Positions 16,496 to 26,700 of a stretch of DNA of 64,000 bases are shown here, in pieces (positions within the stretch are counted from its first letter, which is position 1; each line of letters opens with the position of its first letter). The translations under genes were made by a program, and so were the position numbers. Origin of the DNA: Myroides sp. JBRI-B21084 (GTDB lineage: Bacteria; Bacteroidota; Bacteroidia; Flavobacteriales; Flavobacteriaceae). The notes under the pieces are model-generated. The model was not told where the DNA came from. It did not search any database and saw only the letters and a list, made by a program, of their open reading frames with translations. The DNA lies in contig NZ_CP120653.1 of NCBI RefSeq assembly GCF_030545015.1, positions 806,001 to 870,000 on the forward strand. The letters are read 5' to 3'.

Positions 16496-17557
16496 TTACG
16501 TTAAAGATAACAAAAATTTCATTGTATCTACATTATCGGCATAATCCCAAAGTTCAGGTTTTTGTGTAGTACCAAAGGGTAAACTATTTGGTGTTAATTG
16601 GTTTGAAACTACGCATTGAATTTTATCTGCATCGGTAATTAATCGGTTGTTAACTTCGTTTAAATCGGTGTAAAATTCATAAAAAACCGATGAAATAGGC
16701 GATGTGTAAGAAGCATCTTCTTTAATGGTTAAAAACCCGTTATCAAGCAAATTAAAGTTACTCATTAAAAAAACAGCCTTGTTGTAATCGTAATTGTTTA
16801 CATACTTTTCATCTTTAATTATTTCGCTATAAGCAAACATTCCTTCAAAAAAAGCATCAAAGTTATAATCTTTAGGTACAAAAAGTTTTGATACATTTCT
16901 ACATCCTAAACCATAATATCTAAAAATATCCTCGCCCAATGCAATTAAATCTTCCTTAGATTCTTTACCGTTTAAAACTGCTACCGAATTTCGGTTTTTA
17001 CGAATTATATTAGGGTATTTCCCAAAATAATATTCAAAATAGCGAGCTGTATTATTGCTTCCTGTTGCAATAACGGCATCAAAAAGTTCTAGTTTTTCTT
17101 TAGTTATTTCGTACCTGTTTTTAAATTCAGGTTCAACCGTTTCAAGGTATTTTAAAATAAAAGGGACTAAAAGTTCATCGTTAGATGAAAGTTTAATTAA
17201 CGCTTTGTTGCCCGAAATTAACACCGTTAACACATCGTGAAAACCCACCAAAGGAATGTTTCCTGCTAAAATTAAACCAATGGTTTTTAATTGTTCGTTT
17301 TGTAAATTGTAGGGTGTTAGCCATTTTGTTAAATTGGTTTCAGTTAACGCAATGCTCCATGAATTAAAACAAAATTGTAGCTGTTCACGTTTAAACCAAC
17401 TGTTGCTTTCGTGTAAACGGTTAATTATTTGTTTAAAAGGTTCAAAAAACTCATTGTTATGTAAAACATTTGGGTTTTCTTGGTACGTTTCTGTCGAAAA
17501 TTGTTTTAAAAACAATCCTAAGTGTATAAATGCCTTTTTTTTATCTTCTAAAATCAT
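16496..17557 (-). CDS. LuxC-type acyl-CoA reductase
   Basis: A 353-residue protein of the LuxC/acyl-CoA reductase family in the aldehyde-dehydrogenase superfamily, which reduces acyl-CoA or acyl-enzyme to aldehyde with NADPH. GLGCRNVSKLFVP near residues 212-224 holds the likely catalytic cysteine. AVIATGSNNTARYFEYYFG (about 157-175) matches the cofactor-binding region. No luciferase genes are near; in flavobacteria this gene normally sits beside a ferredoxin and is not linked to light. The gene is divergent from the ferredoxin with overlapping promoters 71 bases apart, so the two are probably regulated together. Confidence 0.8.
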   Translation of the reverse strand: MILEDKKKAFIHLGLFLKQFSTETYQENPNVLHNNEFFEPFKQIINRLHESNSWFKREQLQFCFNSWSIALTETNLTKWLTPYNLQNEQLKTIGLILAGNIPLVGFHDVLTVLISGNKALIKLSSNDELLVPFILKYLETVEPEFKNRYEITKEKLELFDAVIATGSNNTARYFEYYFGKYPNIIRKNRNSVAVLNGKESKEDLIALGEDIFRYYGLGCRNVSKLFVPKDYNFDAFFEGMFAYSEIIKDEKYVNNYDYNKAVFLMSNFNLLDNGFLTIKEDASYTSPISSVFYEFYTDLNEVNNRLITDADKIQCVVSNQLTPNSLPFGTTQKPELWDYADNVDTMKFLLSLT

Positions 17558-17586
17558 ATAGATTTGTTTGTAAATTCTTTATGCAG

Positions 17587-17594
17587 TACTTTTG
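17587..17594 (+). promoter_or_regulatory. -7 promoter element for the ferredoxin gene
   Basis: TACTTTTG matches TAnnTTTG. A TTTG at 17563-17566 lies 20 bases upstream and fits the -33 box, so this is one of the better promoters in the window. Confidence 0.65.
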
Positions 17595-17596
17595 TA

Positions 17597-17604
17597 CAAA
17601 GTTA
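17597..17604 (-). promoter_or_regulatory. -7 promoter element for the acyl-CoA reductase gene
   Basis: On the minus strand this reads TAACTTTG, matching TAnnTTTG, 40 bases before the ATG at 17557. It is two bases from the plus-strand -7 element, so the two promoters overlap. Confidence 0.5.
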
Positions 17605-17628
17605 CATTAATTAAATAAAATCCGTGCT

Positions 17629-17979
17629 ATGGCAATTATAATAACCGATGAATGTATAAATTGTGGCGCTTGTGAGCCAGAATGTCCAAATACTGCAATT
17701 TATGAAGGTGCCGACGATTGGCGTTGGAAAGATGGTACAAAATTAAGTGGAAAAGTGATTTTACCAGATGGAACAGAAGTTGATGCAGATGATGCACAAA
17801 CACCAGTTTCTGACGATATTTACTACATTGTTCCAGGAAAATGTACCGAATGTAAAGGTTTTCACGAAGAACCGCAATGTGCAGCTGTTTGCCCAGTTGA
17901 TTGTTGTGTGCCAGATGATAACCACGTAGAAAGCGATGAAGTGTTGTTAAAAAGACAAGCTTTTTTACATAATGAATAG
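17629..17979 (+). CDS. 2x[4Fe-4S] ferredoxin
   Basis: A 116-residue soluble electron carrier. The first cluster motif is [12 protein letters not shown] (CX2CX2CX3C, residues 9-19). The second is in the C-half, CTEC...[10 protein letters not shown], with the longer spacing between its first cysteines (KGFHEEPQ) typical of dicluster ferredoxins of the Allochromatium type. The electron donor and acceptor are unknown. It is divergent from the acyl-CoA reductase, for which it could supply electrons, though that enzyme family normally uses NADPH. The ATG follows ATCCGTGCT and is 34 bases from the -7 element. A terminator follows the stop. Confidence 0.92.
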   Translation: MAIIITDECINCGACEPECPNTAIYEGADDWRWKDGTKLSGKVILPDGTEVDADDAQTPVSDDIYYIVPGKCTECKGFHEEPQCAAVCPVDCCVPDDNHVESDEVLLKRQAFLHNE

Positions 17980-17982
17980 TTA

Positions 17983-18013
17983 AAGGCTTCGCTAAAATGC
18001 GAAGCTTTTTTTA
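17983..18013 (+). terminator. Rho-independent terminator after ferredoxin
   Basis: A stem GCTTCGC/GCGAAGC (17986-17992 with 17999-18005) followed by a T run. Confidence 0.8.
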
Positions 18014-18035
18014 TTTTTAAAAAAATTAAAAGTTT

Positions 18036-18800
18036 ATGAAAAAGTTATTTTTACCTTTTTTGGTTGCTATTTTATTCTTTTCATGTTCCGTTAAAAAGCA
18101 AGTTTTTTCACAAAAGCAAGATCAAACGGTTTTAAATGGTAATTGGGAATTGGCTTTGGCTAGTTTTAGTGCAAATTTAACAAAAGATTTTCCAGAAGGT
18201 TTGCCAACCATTACTTTTGATGGTACAGAAGACCTTTCGGTTTATGGTTACGACGGTTGTAATAGATTAAACGGAAAAGCAGTTTTAAAGAAAAATAATG
18301 AAATTAGCTTTCAACCAAATTTTGTTTCAACCATGTTGGCTTGTAATAAAGTAAAAAGTGCTGAATTTAAAAATGCGTTATTACACACAACAGCCTACAC
18401 TATGACTAACAACGTGCTTATTTTAAAAAATGATAGCGTTTCGTTAAAGTTTCATAAAATTACCTTAAATGGAAAATGGTTTTTAGATAAAATTTATGTT
18501 GGTAAAATTAAAGCTGCCGATTTGTATCCCTACAAAAAACCGTTTATTGTAATTGATATTAACCAACCTGTTTTTTCAGGAAATACCGCATGTAACGCTT
18601 TAAAAGGTCAGTTGTTACTTTACCAAAACACCATGAAATTTAATCATATCACATCAACAAAAATGTTTTGCGATGGCGTTAACGAAACTGTTTTTACCAA
18701 TGCTTTAGCAAAAGTTACTCATTATAAGTTAGATGGTACCCGTTTGGTTTTGTTTGAAAACGAAAAGAAAATAATGGAATTGGTTCAACAATTTGAATAA
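18036..18800 (+). CDS. Lipoprotein with two META domains
   Basis: A 254-residue lipoprotein. The signal ends ILFFSCS, with Cys17 as the lipid site. Two META (HslJ-like) domains follow. The first (about 33-135) has LNGNWELAL, YGYDGCNRLNG and FVSTMLAC; the second (about 145-250) has LNGKWFLDKIY, SGNTACNALKG and ITSTKMFC. The paired cysteines in each domain are as in the family. META proteins are small beta-rich proteins of the cell envelope, linked in some bacteria to stress or drug tolerance; the activity is not known. The gene stands alone between two terminators. Confidence 0.85.
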   Translation: MKKLFLPFLVAILFFSCSVKKQVFSQKQDQTVLNGNWELALASFSANLTKDFPEGLPTITFDGTEDLSVYGYDGCNRLNGKAVLKKNNEISFQPNFVSTMLACNKVKSAEFKNALLHTTAYTMTNNVLILKNDSVSLKFHKITLNGKWFLDKIYVGKIKAADLYPYKKPFIVIDINQPVFSGNTACNALKGQLLLYQNTMKFNHITSTKMFCDGVNETVFTNALAKVTHYKLDGTRLVLFENEKKIMELVQQFE

Positions 18801-18801
18801 A

Positions 18802-18830
18802 AGAAGTCGCTAAATACAGCGACTTTTTTT
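18802..18830. terminator. Bidirectional terminator
   Basis: A stem AAGTCGCT/AGCGACTT (18804-18811 with 18818-18825) and a T run between two convergent genes. Confidence 0.8.
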
Positions 18831-18831
18831 A

Positions 18832-19956
18832 TTAATTTACTTGTTCCCACCATTTTTCAAAAACTTGTTGTGAATTGTTTAAATAAATGATTTCTCCAAT
18901 TTTAGGGGTGATTATTTGCGTTGAGGTTTGTTCTTCGGTTGCAATAGTAACCCTTTGAAGTGGTTCTTTCCAAGGGTGATTGGCTAGTTTAAATTTTGAA
19001 CTATGTACCGGAAAAAATCTTTTTGCTTGTAAATCTATGCTTGCTTGTACAACTTCTTCGGGCATCATATGTATGTATTTCCATTTTTTATCGTATTGAC
19101 CGTTTTCTAGAATAGCCAAATCAAACGGACCGTATTTTTTTCCTATTTCTTTAAAATGGGTATCGTAACCGCTATCGCCACCTAAATACAGATTTAAATT
19201 TTTAGTTTGGAACACGTACGATGCCCATAAAGTGGTGTTTCGTTTAAAACTTCTTCCTGAAAAATGGCGTGTTGGTGTAGCTGTAATTTTTAATGAATCG
19301 TTTAAAATGGTGGTATCATGCCAATCTAATTCGGTTATGTTTTCTTTTGGAAATCCCCAATACTCTAAATGTTCGCCCACACCTAACGGACAAATAATTT
19401 TGCTTACTTTGTTTTTTAATTCTTTAAACGATGTATAGTCTAAATGGTCGTAATGATCGTGTGTTAAAATCAAAAAGTCAATTGAAGGTAGATCTGCGGG
19501 TGTAATTTTATCGGCACCTTTAAAAGCAGTATTTGTGCCGTATAAAGGCGATGCGTTTTTGCTTAAAACAGGATCAATTAAAAAGGTTTGGTTGTTAATT
19601 TTCATAAAATAAGAAGAATGCCCAAACCAAACCATAAAATTATCAGCTATAGTGTTTTTTTTCAGATTGATTTTTTCGCTAGGAATGCTGTCTGTTGGTT
19701 TGGTATGTTCAATTTTCGAAAAAAGCAATTCTTTAATCATTTGGGTGTATGTAGCACCTTCGGTTAACGCAGGAGTATGTGAAAGGTTGTGAAATTGCCC
19801 GTTTTTATAATTTTTTGATTGTTGAATTCTTTTTAAACGTTCTCCAGAAGGTTCTTTACCAAAAAGTGGATGTTGTAAAAAAGTAAAAGTTGCTGCAATT
19901 AAAGCTCCAATTATAATTAAGGTTGTTGTCATTAATTTTTTTCTGTTTTTTTTCAT
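18832..19956 (-). CDS. Membrane-anchored MBL-fold metallo-hydrolase
   Basis: A 374-residue protein with one N-terminal membrane segment (about 9-27) and a metallo-beta-lactamase fold. The zinc motif HDHYDHLD is near residues 165-172, with further ligands at the ATPTRHFSGR and GGDSGYD positions. FMVWFGHSSYFMKIN and the C-terminal FFPVHSSKFKLA match the NAPE-PLD/UlaG-like branch, which cleaves phosphodiester or lactone bonds. In this branch the substrate is often a phospholipid, but the sequence does not prove it. The gene stands alone and is convergent with the META gene. Confidence 0.8.
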   Translation of the reverse strand: MKKNRKKLMTTTLIIIGALIAATFTFLQHPLFGKEPSGERLKRIQQSKNYKNGQFHNLSHTPALTEGATYTQMIKELLFSKIEHTKPTDSIPSEKINLKKNTIADNFMVWFGHSSYFMKINNQTFLIDPVLSKNASPLYGTNTAFKGADKITPADLPSIDFLILTHDHYDHLDYTSFKELKNKVSKIICPLGVGEHLEYWGFPKENITELDWHDTTILNDSLKITATPTRHFSGRSFKRNTTLWASYVFQTKNLNLYLGGDSGYDTHFKEIGKKYGPFDLAILENGQYDKKWKYIHMMPEEVVQASIDLQAKRFFPVHSSKFKLANHPWKEPLQRVTIATEEQTSTQIITPKIGEIIYLNNSQQVFEKWWEQVN

Positions 19957-20047
19957 GAGGCGAATTTCTGTTTTTTTTTATAAAGGAAACGTTAAATATC
20001 ACCCAATTTTCACATAAATTATTAATGCTTTTAGTTTTCTAAAAACA

Positions 20048-20082
20048 AAAACAGTAGCAAAATAGTATTTGCTACTGTTTAA
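20048..20082. terminator. Inverted repeat, likely terminator
   Basis: AAACAGTAGCAAA pairs with TTTGCTACTGTTT (about 20049-20061 with 20068-20080). It lies in the 170-base gap downstream of lgt and upstream of the metallo-hydrolase start, so it probably ends the lgt transcript. Confidence 0.7.
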
Positions 20083-20126
20083 AAAATATTATTCTTAAAT
20101 CCTTATTTTAAGGATGTTGATTTTTT

Positions 20127-21047
20127 TTAATTTGTTACAGGTCTATTTTTTGCGGTTGCCCAAATATAAATTCCTGCAATAATAAATGGAATACTTAACC
20201 ATTGACCGGTAGATAATATACCTAAAGCAGATTCAAAACCACCTTGACTTTCTTTTACAAATTCTACAATGAATCTAATTAACCATAAGAATACTAAAAA
20301 CACACCGAAAATTTTACCTAAATAGTTGCGTGCATCTGTTTTCCAGTACATAAACATTAAAATTACAAATAAAATAATGTATCCAAACGCTTCGTATAAT
20401 TGAGTGGGATGGCGGAATGGAATAGCTTCAAGTACGGCTGAAAAACGAGGGTCGGTTTCAATTAATTTATAAGCTTCGTTTTTAGTTGTAGCCTGTGTAA
20501 TGTCAAAAATGTTTTTAGTATTCCAAAATTCATCTTCGCGAATAAATTTTATTCCAAAAGGAAACGATTTATCTACAATATGTCCGTAAATTTCAGAGTT
20601 GAAAAAATTTCCTAATCTAACAAAAACACCACCAATGGTAATTGATAAAACCACACGGTCTAAAATCCATAACAATGGTTTTTTTATAATACGGCTGTAA
20701 AAAAACATTGCTAATATAATTCCTATAGCGGCACCATGACTTGCTAAACCTGCAAAACCTGTAAATTCAAATTCGGGTTTAAATCTAAATGGTAAAATAA
20801 TTTCGCCTAAGTTATTTTGGTAGTAATCCCAATCGTAAAAAAATACATGCCCTAAGCGTGCGCCTAATAAAGTTGCAATAAAGGTGTAAAAGAACAGTTT
20901 GTCTAACTCGTCTTGCGAGCGGTGTTCTCTGTTGTATACTTTTTGCATAATGTAATAGCCTAAAGCAAAAGCAACTACAAACATTAAGCTATAAAAACGC
21001 AGTGTAAAACCTGCAATGGTAATTCCTTCAGATGGATTCCAAATCAT
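20127..21047 (-). CDS. lgt: Prolipoprotein diacylglyceryl transferase Lgt
   Basis: A 306-residue inner-membrane enzyme that moves diacylglycerol from phosphatidylglycerol to the lipobox cysteine of prolipoproteins. About seven membrane segments are visible. The Lgt signature VRLGNFFNSEIYG (about residues 139-151) holds the catalytic-site residues, and the HG of FAGLASHGAAIG and FRHPTQLYEA are also conserved. The start at 21047 (MIWNPSEG) is chosen; the longer frame to 21113 would run over the yidD stop. It follows yidD closely, and the pair is commonly seen in flavobacteria. Confidence 0.95.
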   Translation of the reverse strand: MIWNPSEGITIAGFTLRFYSLMFVVAFALGYYIMQKVYNREHRSQDELDKLFFYTFIATLLGARLGHVFFYDWDYYQNNLGEIILPFRFKPEFEFTGFAGLASHGAAIGIILAMFFYSRIIKKPLLWILDRVVLSITIGGVFVRLGNFFNSEIYGHIVDKSFPFGIKFIREDEFWNTKNIFDITQATTKNEAYKLIETDPRFSAVLEAIPFRHPTQLYEAFGYIILFVILMFMYWKTDARNYLGKIFGVFLVFLWLIRFIVEFVKESQGGFESALGILSTGQWLSIPFIIAGIYIWATAKNRPVTN

Positions 21048-21070
21048 AATAACTATTTTTTTAAAATTGT

Positions 21071-21301
21071 TTACGGAACGGGATCGTACCCCGATTTTCC
21101 CCAAGGGTGGCATTTAGCAATACGTTTTATACCAAGCCAACTGCCTTTAAACAAGCCATGTTTTTTTAAGGCTTGTAACGTATAATGTGAACACGTTGGA
21201 GTAAACCTACACGATGGCGGCGTAAAGGGCGAAATTGCCAATTGGTAAAAACGTATAAGTACCACAAATGGAAAAATGAGTATTTTTTTTAGCTGTTCCA
21301 T
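21071..21301 (-). CDS. yidD: Membrane protein insertion efficiency factor YidD
   Basis: A 76-residue protein of the YidD family, an amphipathic inner-membrane-associated factor that helps YidC insert proteins. The family's cysteine pattern is complete: [13 protein letters not shown] near residues 31-43, then [19 protein letters not shown] at the C-terminus. The ATG at 21301 (MEQLKKIL) is chosen over an upstream TTG at 21310 that would intrude on the terminator. It lies 23 bases before lgt and probably shares its transcript. Confidence 0.93.
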   Translation of the reverse strand: MEQLKKILIFPFVVLIRFYQLAISPFTPPSCRFTPTCSHYTLQALKKHGLFKGSWLGIKRIAKCHPWGKSGYDPVP

Positions 21302-21314
21302 AAAGTTCAAAGAT

Positions 21315-21345
21315 AAAAAAAGCTACTGTTTAAGTAGCTTTTTTT
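21315..21345. terminator. Rho-independent terminator after cysS
   Basis: AAAAAGCTACT pairs with AGTAGCTTTTT (about 21316-21326 with 21333-21343). It ends cysS on the minus strand just before yidD and carries A/T runs on both sides. Confidence 0.8.
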
Positions 21346-21352
21346 ATGAAAT

Positions 21353-22816
21353 TTATAACGTAAAAGTTGTTCCTTCTTTTCCATCTTTTAATTCAATACC
21401 AATTGCGGCTAATTGGTTGCGAATTAAATCAGACTGTGCAAAATCTTTATTAGCACGTGCGGTGTTACGCATTTGAATTAAAAGATTTACAACTTCTTCT
21501 AACTTTCCGTTGTTGTTACTTGTTGAGGTATATAAACCTAAAACATCAAAAACAAGCGCATTTAAAGTTTCTTTTAAAAGCTCTAAATCGGCAGCTGTTA
21601 TGGTAGCTTTGTTTTCTTTTAATGTATTGATGAATTTTACAGCTTCAAAAATAGTTGCAATTAAAATAGGGCTATTAAAATCGTCTAATAATGAATCGAT
21701 ACATTTTTGCTTCCATTCCAAAACATTGAAAGATGAAGAGGTAGAAGCAGTGATGCTATTTAGTGATTTGATAGCATCCATTAATCGATCAAAACCTTTT
21801 TCTGATGCCAGCATGGCTTCGTTTGATATGTCTAAAACACTGCGGTAATGTGCTTGTAAAAAGCAAAAACGCAATACACTTGGTGTAAAAGGTTTTTCGA
21901 AAAAGTTGTTTTCACCGGTAATTAACTGCATTGGTAAAATGTAGTTACCGGTTGATTTACTCATGCGTTGCCCGTTCATGGTTAGCATGTTGGCATGCAT
22001 CCAATAACGTACAGGTGCGGTTTCGTTACAAGCTTTTCCTTGAGCGATTTCACATTCGTGATGCGGAAATTTTAAATCCATTCCACCACCGTGAATATCA
22101 AATTGATCGCCTAGGTATTTGGTGCTCATTGCAGTACATTCTAAATGCCAGCCAGGAAATCCGTCGCCCCAAGGTGATGACCAGCGCATGATATGTTGTG
22201 GAGATGCTTTTTTCCACAATGCAAAATCTTGTGGGTTTTTCTTTTCATTTTGTCCATCTAAATCACGGGTATTTTCAAAAAGTTCTTCAATGTTTCTTCG
22301 TGAAAGTTCACCGTAATTTAACCCGCGTTTGTTGTATTCTAACACATCAAAATAAACCGAACCGTTACTTTCGTAAGCAAATCCTTTATCTATTAACTTT
22401 TGTGTTAGTTCTATTTGTTCAATAATGTGCCCTGTTGCGGTAGGTTCAATTGTTGGGGGTAATAGGTTAAAAAGTTTTAAAACGTTATGGAAATCTACTG
22501 TATATTTTTGAACAATTTCCATAGGTTCAAGCTTTTCTAAACGCGATTGTTTCACAAAACGATCGTTGTTAACATCGCCGTCGTCTGTTAAATGCCCGGC
22601 ATCTGTAATGTTTCGAACATATCTAACTTTAAAACCTAAATACTGTAGACTGCGGTAAATAAAATCAAACGAAAGAAATGTGCGCACGTTTCCTAAATGC
22701 ACATTGCTGTAAACGGTTGGTCCGCAAACATACATACCAACTTTATCTTGATGTAAAGGTGTAAAAAGCTCTTTTTCTCCTGTGAGCGAGTTGTATATTT
22801 TTAGGTTTGATTTCAT
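21353..22816 (-). CDS. cysS: Cysteinyl-tRNA synthetase
   Basis: A 487-residue class I aminoacyl-tRNA synthetase. The HIGH-type motif is HLGN near residues 41-44, after the conserved GPTVYSNV. The zinc-binding stretch includes HLECTAMS and the [16 protein letters not shown] helix. The KMSKS loop reads RMSKSTGN (near 287-294). Length fits the family. The DALR-type helical C-domain ends in the typical [18 protein letters not shown]. It follows folE by 43 bases on the same strand with no terminator between, so the two may be co-transcribed. Confidence 0.96.
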   Translation of the reverse strand: MKSNLKIYNSLTGEKELFTPLHQDKVGMYVCGPTVYSNVHLGNVRTFLSFDFIYRSLQYLGFKVRYVRNITDAGHLTDDGDVNNDRFVKQSRLEKLEPMEIVQKYTVDFHNVLKLFNLLPPTIEPTATGHIIEQIELTQKLIDKGFAYESNGSVYFDVLEYNKRGLNYGELSRRNIEELFENTRDLDGQNEKKNPQDFALWKKASPQHIMRWSSPWGDGFPGWHLECTAMSTKYLGDQFDIHGGGMDLKFPHHECEIAQGKACNETAPVRYWMHANMLTMNGQRMSKSTGNYILPMQLITGENNFFEKPFTPSVLRFCFLQAHYRSVLDISNEAMLASEKGFDRLMDAIKSLNSITASTSSSFNVLEWKQKCIDSLLDDFNSPILIATIFEAVKFINTLKENKATITAADLELLKETLNALVFDVLGLYTSTSNNNGKLEEVVNLLIQMRNTARANKDFAQSDLIRNQLAAIGIELKDGKEGTTFTL

Positions 22817-22859
22817 GGTTTACAGTTTAACTTTTTTACTAAGTATATAAGGTTAGTGA

Positions 22860-23531
22860 CTAAAATTTAGTTTCTAACTTAATGTATTCTAAAAATTCTT
22901 TTCTTGTTAATTCATTTTTAAAAGTACCGCTAAATTCTGCTGTTACGGTAGAACTTTCAATATCGCGTATTCCTCTTGAGTTTACGCATAAATGTTTGGC
23001 ATCTATTACGCAAGCAACATCGTCGGTTCCTAAAACGCGTTTTAGTTCGTCAACAATTTGAATGGTTAATCGTTCTTGTACTTGTGGACGTTTTGCGTAG
23101 TAATCAACAATACGGTTCATTTTAGATAAGCCAACTACTTTGCCGTTTGAAATATAAGCTACGTGTGCACGCCCAACAATTGGTAATAAATGGTGTTCAC
23201 AAGTTGAATAAACTACAATGTTTTTTTCAACTAACATTTCATTATACTTATATTTATTATCAAAGGTAGAAGAAGAAGGTTTTTTGTTTGGATTTAATCC
23301 ACCAAAAATTTCTTTAACAAACATTTTAGCTACACGGTTAGGTGTGCCTTTTAAACTATCGTCTGTTAAATCCATACCTAAGGTATTTAAAATGCTTTCT
23401 ACATCTTTTTTAATCAATTCAATTTTTTGATCATCAGATATTGAAAAAGCATCTGCTCTTAAGGGTGTATAATCACTTGTGCCAAAGTGATTGTCACCTA
23501 TATCATCGTGTAATGCGTCTGATTTACACAT
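22860..23531 (-). CDS. folE: GTP cyclohydrolase I
   Basis: A 223-residue enzyme that opens GTP to dihydroneopterin triphosphate, the first step towards folate, and also supplies the queuosine pathway. The motif YSTCEHHLLP (about residues 109-118) gives the zinc ligands Cys and His. SKMNRIVDYYAKRPQVQERLT and KHLCVNSRGI are also family hallmarks, the latter with the third zinc Cys. The N-terminal 25 residues are a poorly conserved extension. A -7-like TATATTTG lies 38 bases upstream. Substrates link it to queE elsewhere in the window. Confidence 0.95.
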   Translation of the reverse strand: MCKSDALHDDIGDNHFGTSDYTPLRADAFSISDDQKIELIKKDVESILNTLGMDLTDDSLKGTPNRVAKMFVKEIFGGLNPNKKPSSSTFDNKYKYNEMLVEKNIVVYSTCEHHLLPIVGRAHVAYISNGKVVGLSKMNRIVDYYAKRPQVQERLTIQIVDELKRVLGTDDVACVIDAKHLCVNSRGIRDIESSTVTAEFSGTFKNELTRKEFLEYIKLETKF

Positions 23532-23568
23532 AAATTTTAGTTTTATTTTTTATAAAAATTTAAGAATG

Positions 23569-23576
23569 CAAATATA
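23569..23576 (-). promoter_or_regulatory. -7 promoter element for folE-cysS
   Basis: On the minus strand this reads TATATTTG, matching TAnnTTTG, 37 bases before the folE ATG. The rest of the 252-base gap up to the giant gene is A/T-rich with no further clear signal. Confidence 0.45.
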
Positions 23577-23783
23577 ATGAAATGCGTTTAATAAACAGTT
23601 TTAATGCAAAAATATAATGTTTAAAGTAGCTTAAATAAGCTTGTAAATGTGTTAAAATTGAATTTTGGCAAAATTTTTTCAAAAAAAAACTTAATAGTTT
23701 CTTAATTTTATGTAAATTTCGCTCTTTAAAAAGTAAGTGTTATTTGCTTAATTTAACTCATAAAAAAATTATATTAACTAACT

Positions 23784-26700
23784 ATGAGAAACAAATATTT
23801 ATTAATACTGTTTTTGGTAACAAGCTTTTTGGGGTTTAGCCAGCAGTACAATTATGTAGATATTGATGAAACTTATACGGCGGAACAGCTGGTTAAGAAC
23901 GTTTTGGTGCGTTCTACTTGTGATTTGGTTTCCAATGTAAAGTATCAATATTGTGATGGAAGCCCTGGGTCTAAACAAATTTATCCGTTGGGTTATTTTC
24001 AAAGAAACGGAAGTACCTTTGGGTTTGATGATGGTATTGTTATTAGTACAGACCAATCATACTTTATGGAAGGACCAATTGGTAATAAAAACTCTGGTAA
24101 TTTAAATAACCAGTACCGTTGGACAGGGGATCAAGATTTGAACGATTTAATTAACGATGCAGGTGGTTGGCCAGCAGGTGCACCACGTCAGGATATTCGT
24201 TCAGCTACAATCGATTTTGATTTTATTCCTCTACAAACAACTGTTAATTTTGAATATATATTTGGTAGTAATAGTTATCAAGGTTGTTGGGGTAGATGTC
24301 AAAATGCTGCATTATTTGGAGCTTGGTTGACAGATACTACAACAGGTGTTGGTCAAAATTTAGCTTTAGTGCCAAATACAACTGATCCAATTTCAATTGC
24401 TACTGTTCGTGATGAGGCAAAGACAAATCCTGGTGCTACTGCTGGTTGCGGTACATCGGTAAATCCACTTTACTTTGGCAATGCTTATGGTGGAGGACCA
24501 AATCAAGTACCTAATTTAGCTGCACCTATTAACCTTAATGGTCATACAGTGCCAATGACATCTTTAGTAGCAAATGTAATTCCGGGTCGTAAATACCGTA
24601 TTAAATTAGCAATTATCGATTTTTGTAATACAACAAGTCACACAAGTGCTGTGTTTTTTAAAGCAGGTAGTTTTGATATTGGTAACTTAGATTTAGGTAA
24701 ACCAGTACTAATTGCCGATGGTAATGGTTTGTGTGTAGGTGATAGTTATACTTTAAAGTCTGGTTTAGATGCTAATTTGTTTACATTTGAATGGTTTAAA
24801 GATGGTATTAAAATTCCTGGCAAAACAGGTCCTAATTTAGTAGTTACCGAAACAGGTGATTATTACGTTAAAGCATTTATACCAAACGTTGGGGGCTGTA
24901 TTTTAGAAGCAGAACCAGTACGAGTAGAGTTTTATGAGTATGTAAATATACTAGCGCCAAAAAATTTAGCTGTTTGTCCAACTACAGGTACAACCACACG
25001 TATCGATTTAAAAGATGCTGTAGTAGGCGTAACTACGAATCCTAATATTTTGTATAATTTCTATTTAACAAAGTTAGATGCAGAAAACGATACTAATAAA
25101 ATATCAGACTTATACAATTTAGCAAATAATGCCAATGTACCACGTACTATTTGGGTTCGCGCATATGAATTGAATAATCCATGTCCGTTTATAAGTTCGT
25201 TTACAATAGATTTTATCAATTGTGCCTTAACGTTAAATCCATTGCCAGATTTGTCAATTTGTGAAGGAGCAAGCGTACAAACCTTTGATTTAACAGTACA
25301 AACACCAGTAGTTTATAACAATGCAGTAGGTTTTGCGGTTACTTACCACTTAAGTAAACCCGATGCAGATACCGGTGTAAACCCAATACCAAGTGGTAAT
25401 TTAGCTACATATAATGGAGTTGATGGAGAACGTATTTGGGTACGTGTAACCGATACCAATAATCCATTAGCATTTGGAGTAACCTCATTTTATTTATACC
25501 GCAATTTATTGCCATTAATACAAAGTACCATTTTACCAGTAACAGCTTGTGAAATAGGAACAAGTGGTTTGGCAACATTCGATTTAAATTTAGCTTATAA
25601 TACTATCCCAGTAAAATCATTAGGTGTAGGATTAGAGTTTTATGCAACGCAACAAGATGCATTAGTAGGTAATACTTCATTAATGTTGCCAACAAGTTAC
25701 ACAGCAGCAGCAGGAACCATTTATGTAAGAGTACGTAATTTAGATGGCGATTGTTTTGTAGTAGTACCATTACAATTACAAATCATAAACACACCGGTAG
25801 CAAATACTTTAGCACCCTTAACGTATTGTGATTTAAACAACGATGGTTTTGGTGAATTTAATTTAGATGTAACTCGTGTTTTAATAGCAGGAAATCCAAT
25901 GCCAGCTAATTCAACGGTAACATTCCACGAAACACAGGCAGATGCAGCAGCAAACGTAAATGTAATATCAAACACGGGTGCTTATATAAATAAAGTAAAA
26001 AACCAACAAACGGTTTATGCACGTGTAGGTTTTACTAACTCTAGTTGTTACAATGTTGTACCATTGACTTTAATTGTTAATAAAGTTCCTAACATCAATC
26101 CAGTTATAAATCTAAAGATATGTGACATAAATAATGATGATGTAGAATTAATCAACTTACGCAGTCGTGAAACTGATATGATGTCTGGTTTAAATGCTGC
26201 AAATTATACCGTTACTTATCACTTAACTGCAAATGCAGCTATGGCAAATACAGGAGCTATAGGAAATACATCAAGTTTTTCAACCAATGTATCACGTGTG
26301 GTTTATGTACGCGTAACAGATAACACCACAGGTTGTTTTGTAATAAGTAGAATTGATTTATTATTGGTAGCAATGCCAACTGTAGCTAACCCATTACCAT
26401 CGGTTTACGCATGTGATACAGACGGTAACGGATTTGAGATATTTGATTTAGCAAGTTTAAAAGCAGGTATCATAGGTACGCAACAAGGTGTAGATGTAAG
26501 TTTCCATTACACGAATACCGATGCTCAAACCGGCATTAATCCATTAGCAGATCAATATCAAAACGTATCGGCAAACGTACAAACAATATTTGTACGTGTG
26601 TATAACCCAAGTACAGGATGTTTTGTAGTAAGTACGTTAACATTGGTAGTAAAAGCTAATCCTGTAATTACTTTACCAAGTAGTCCATATGTAATATGTA

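Noticed and set aside
16496-17979. Bioluminescence (lux) locus because of the LuxC-like protein
   Set aside because: No luciferase or LuxD/LuxE genes are present; this gene with a ferredoxin is a usual flavobacterial pair.
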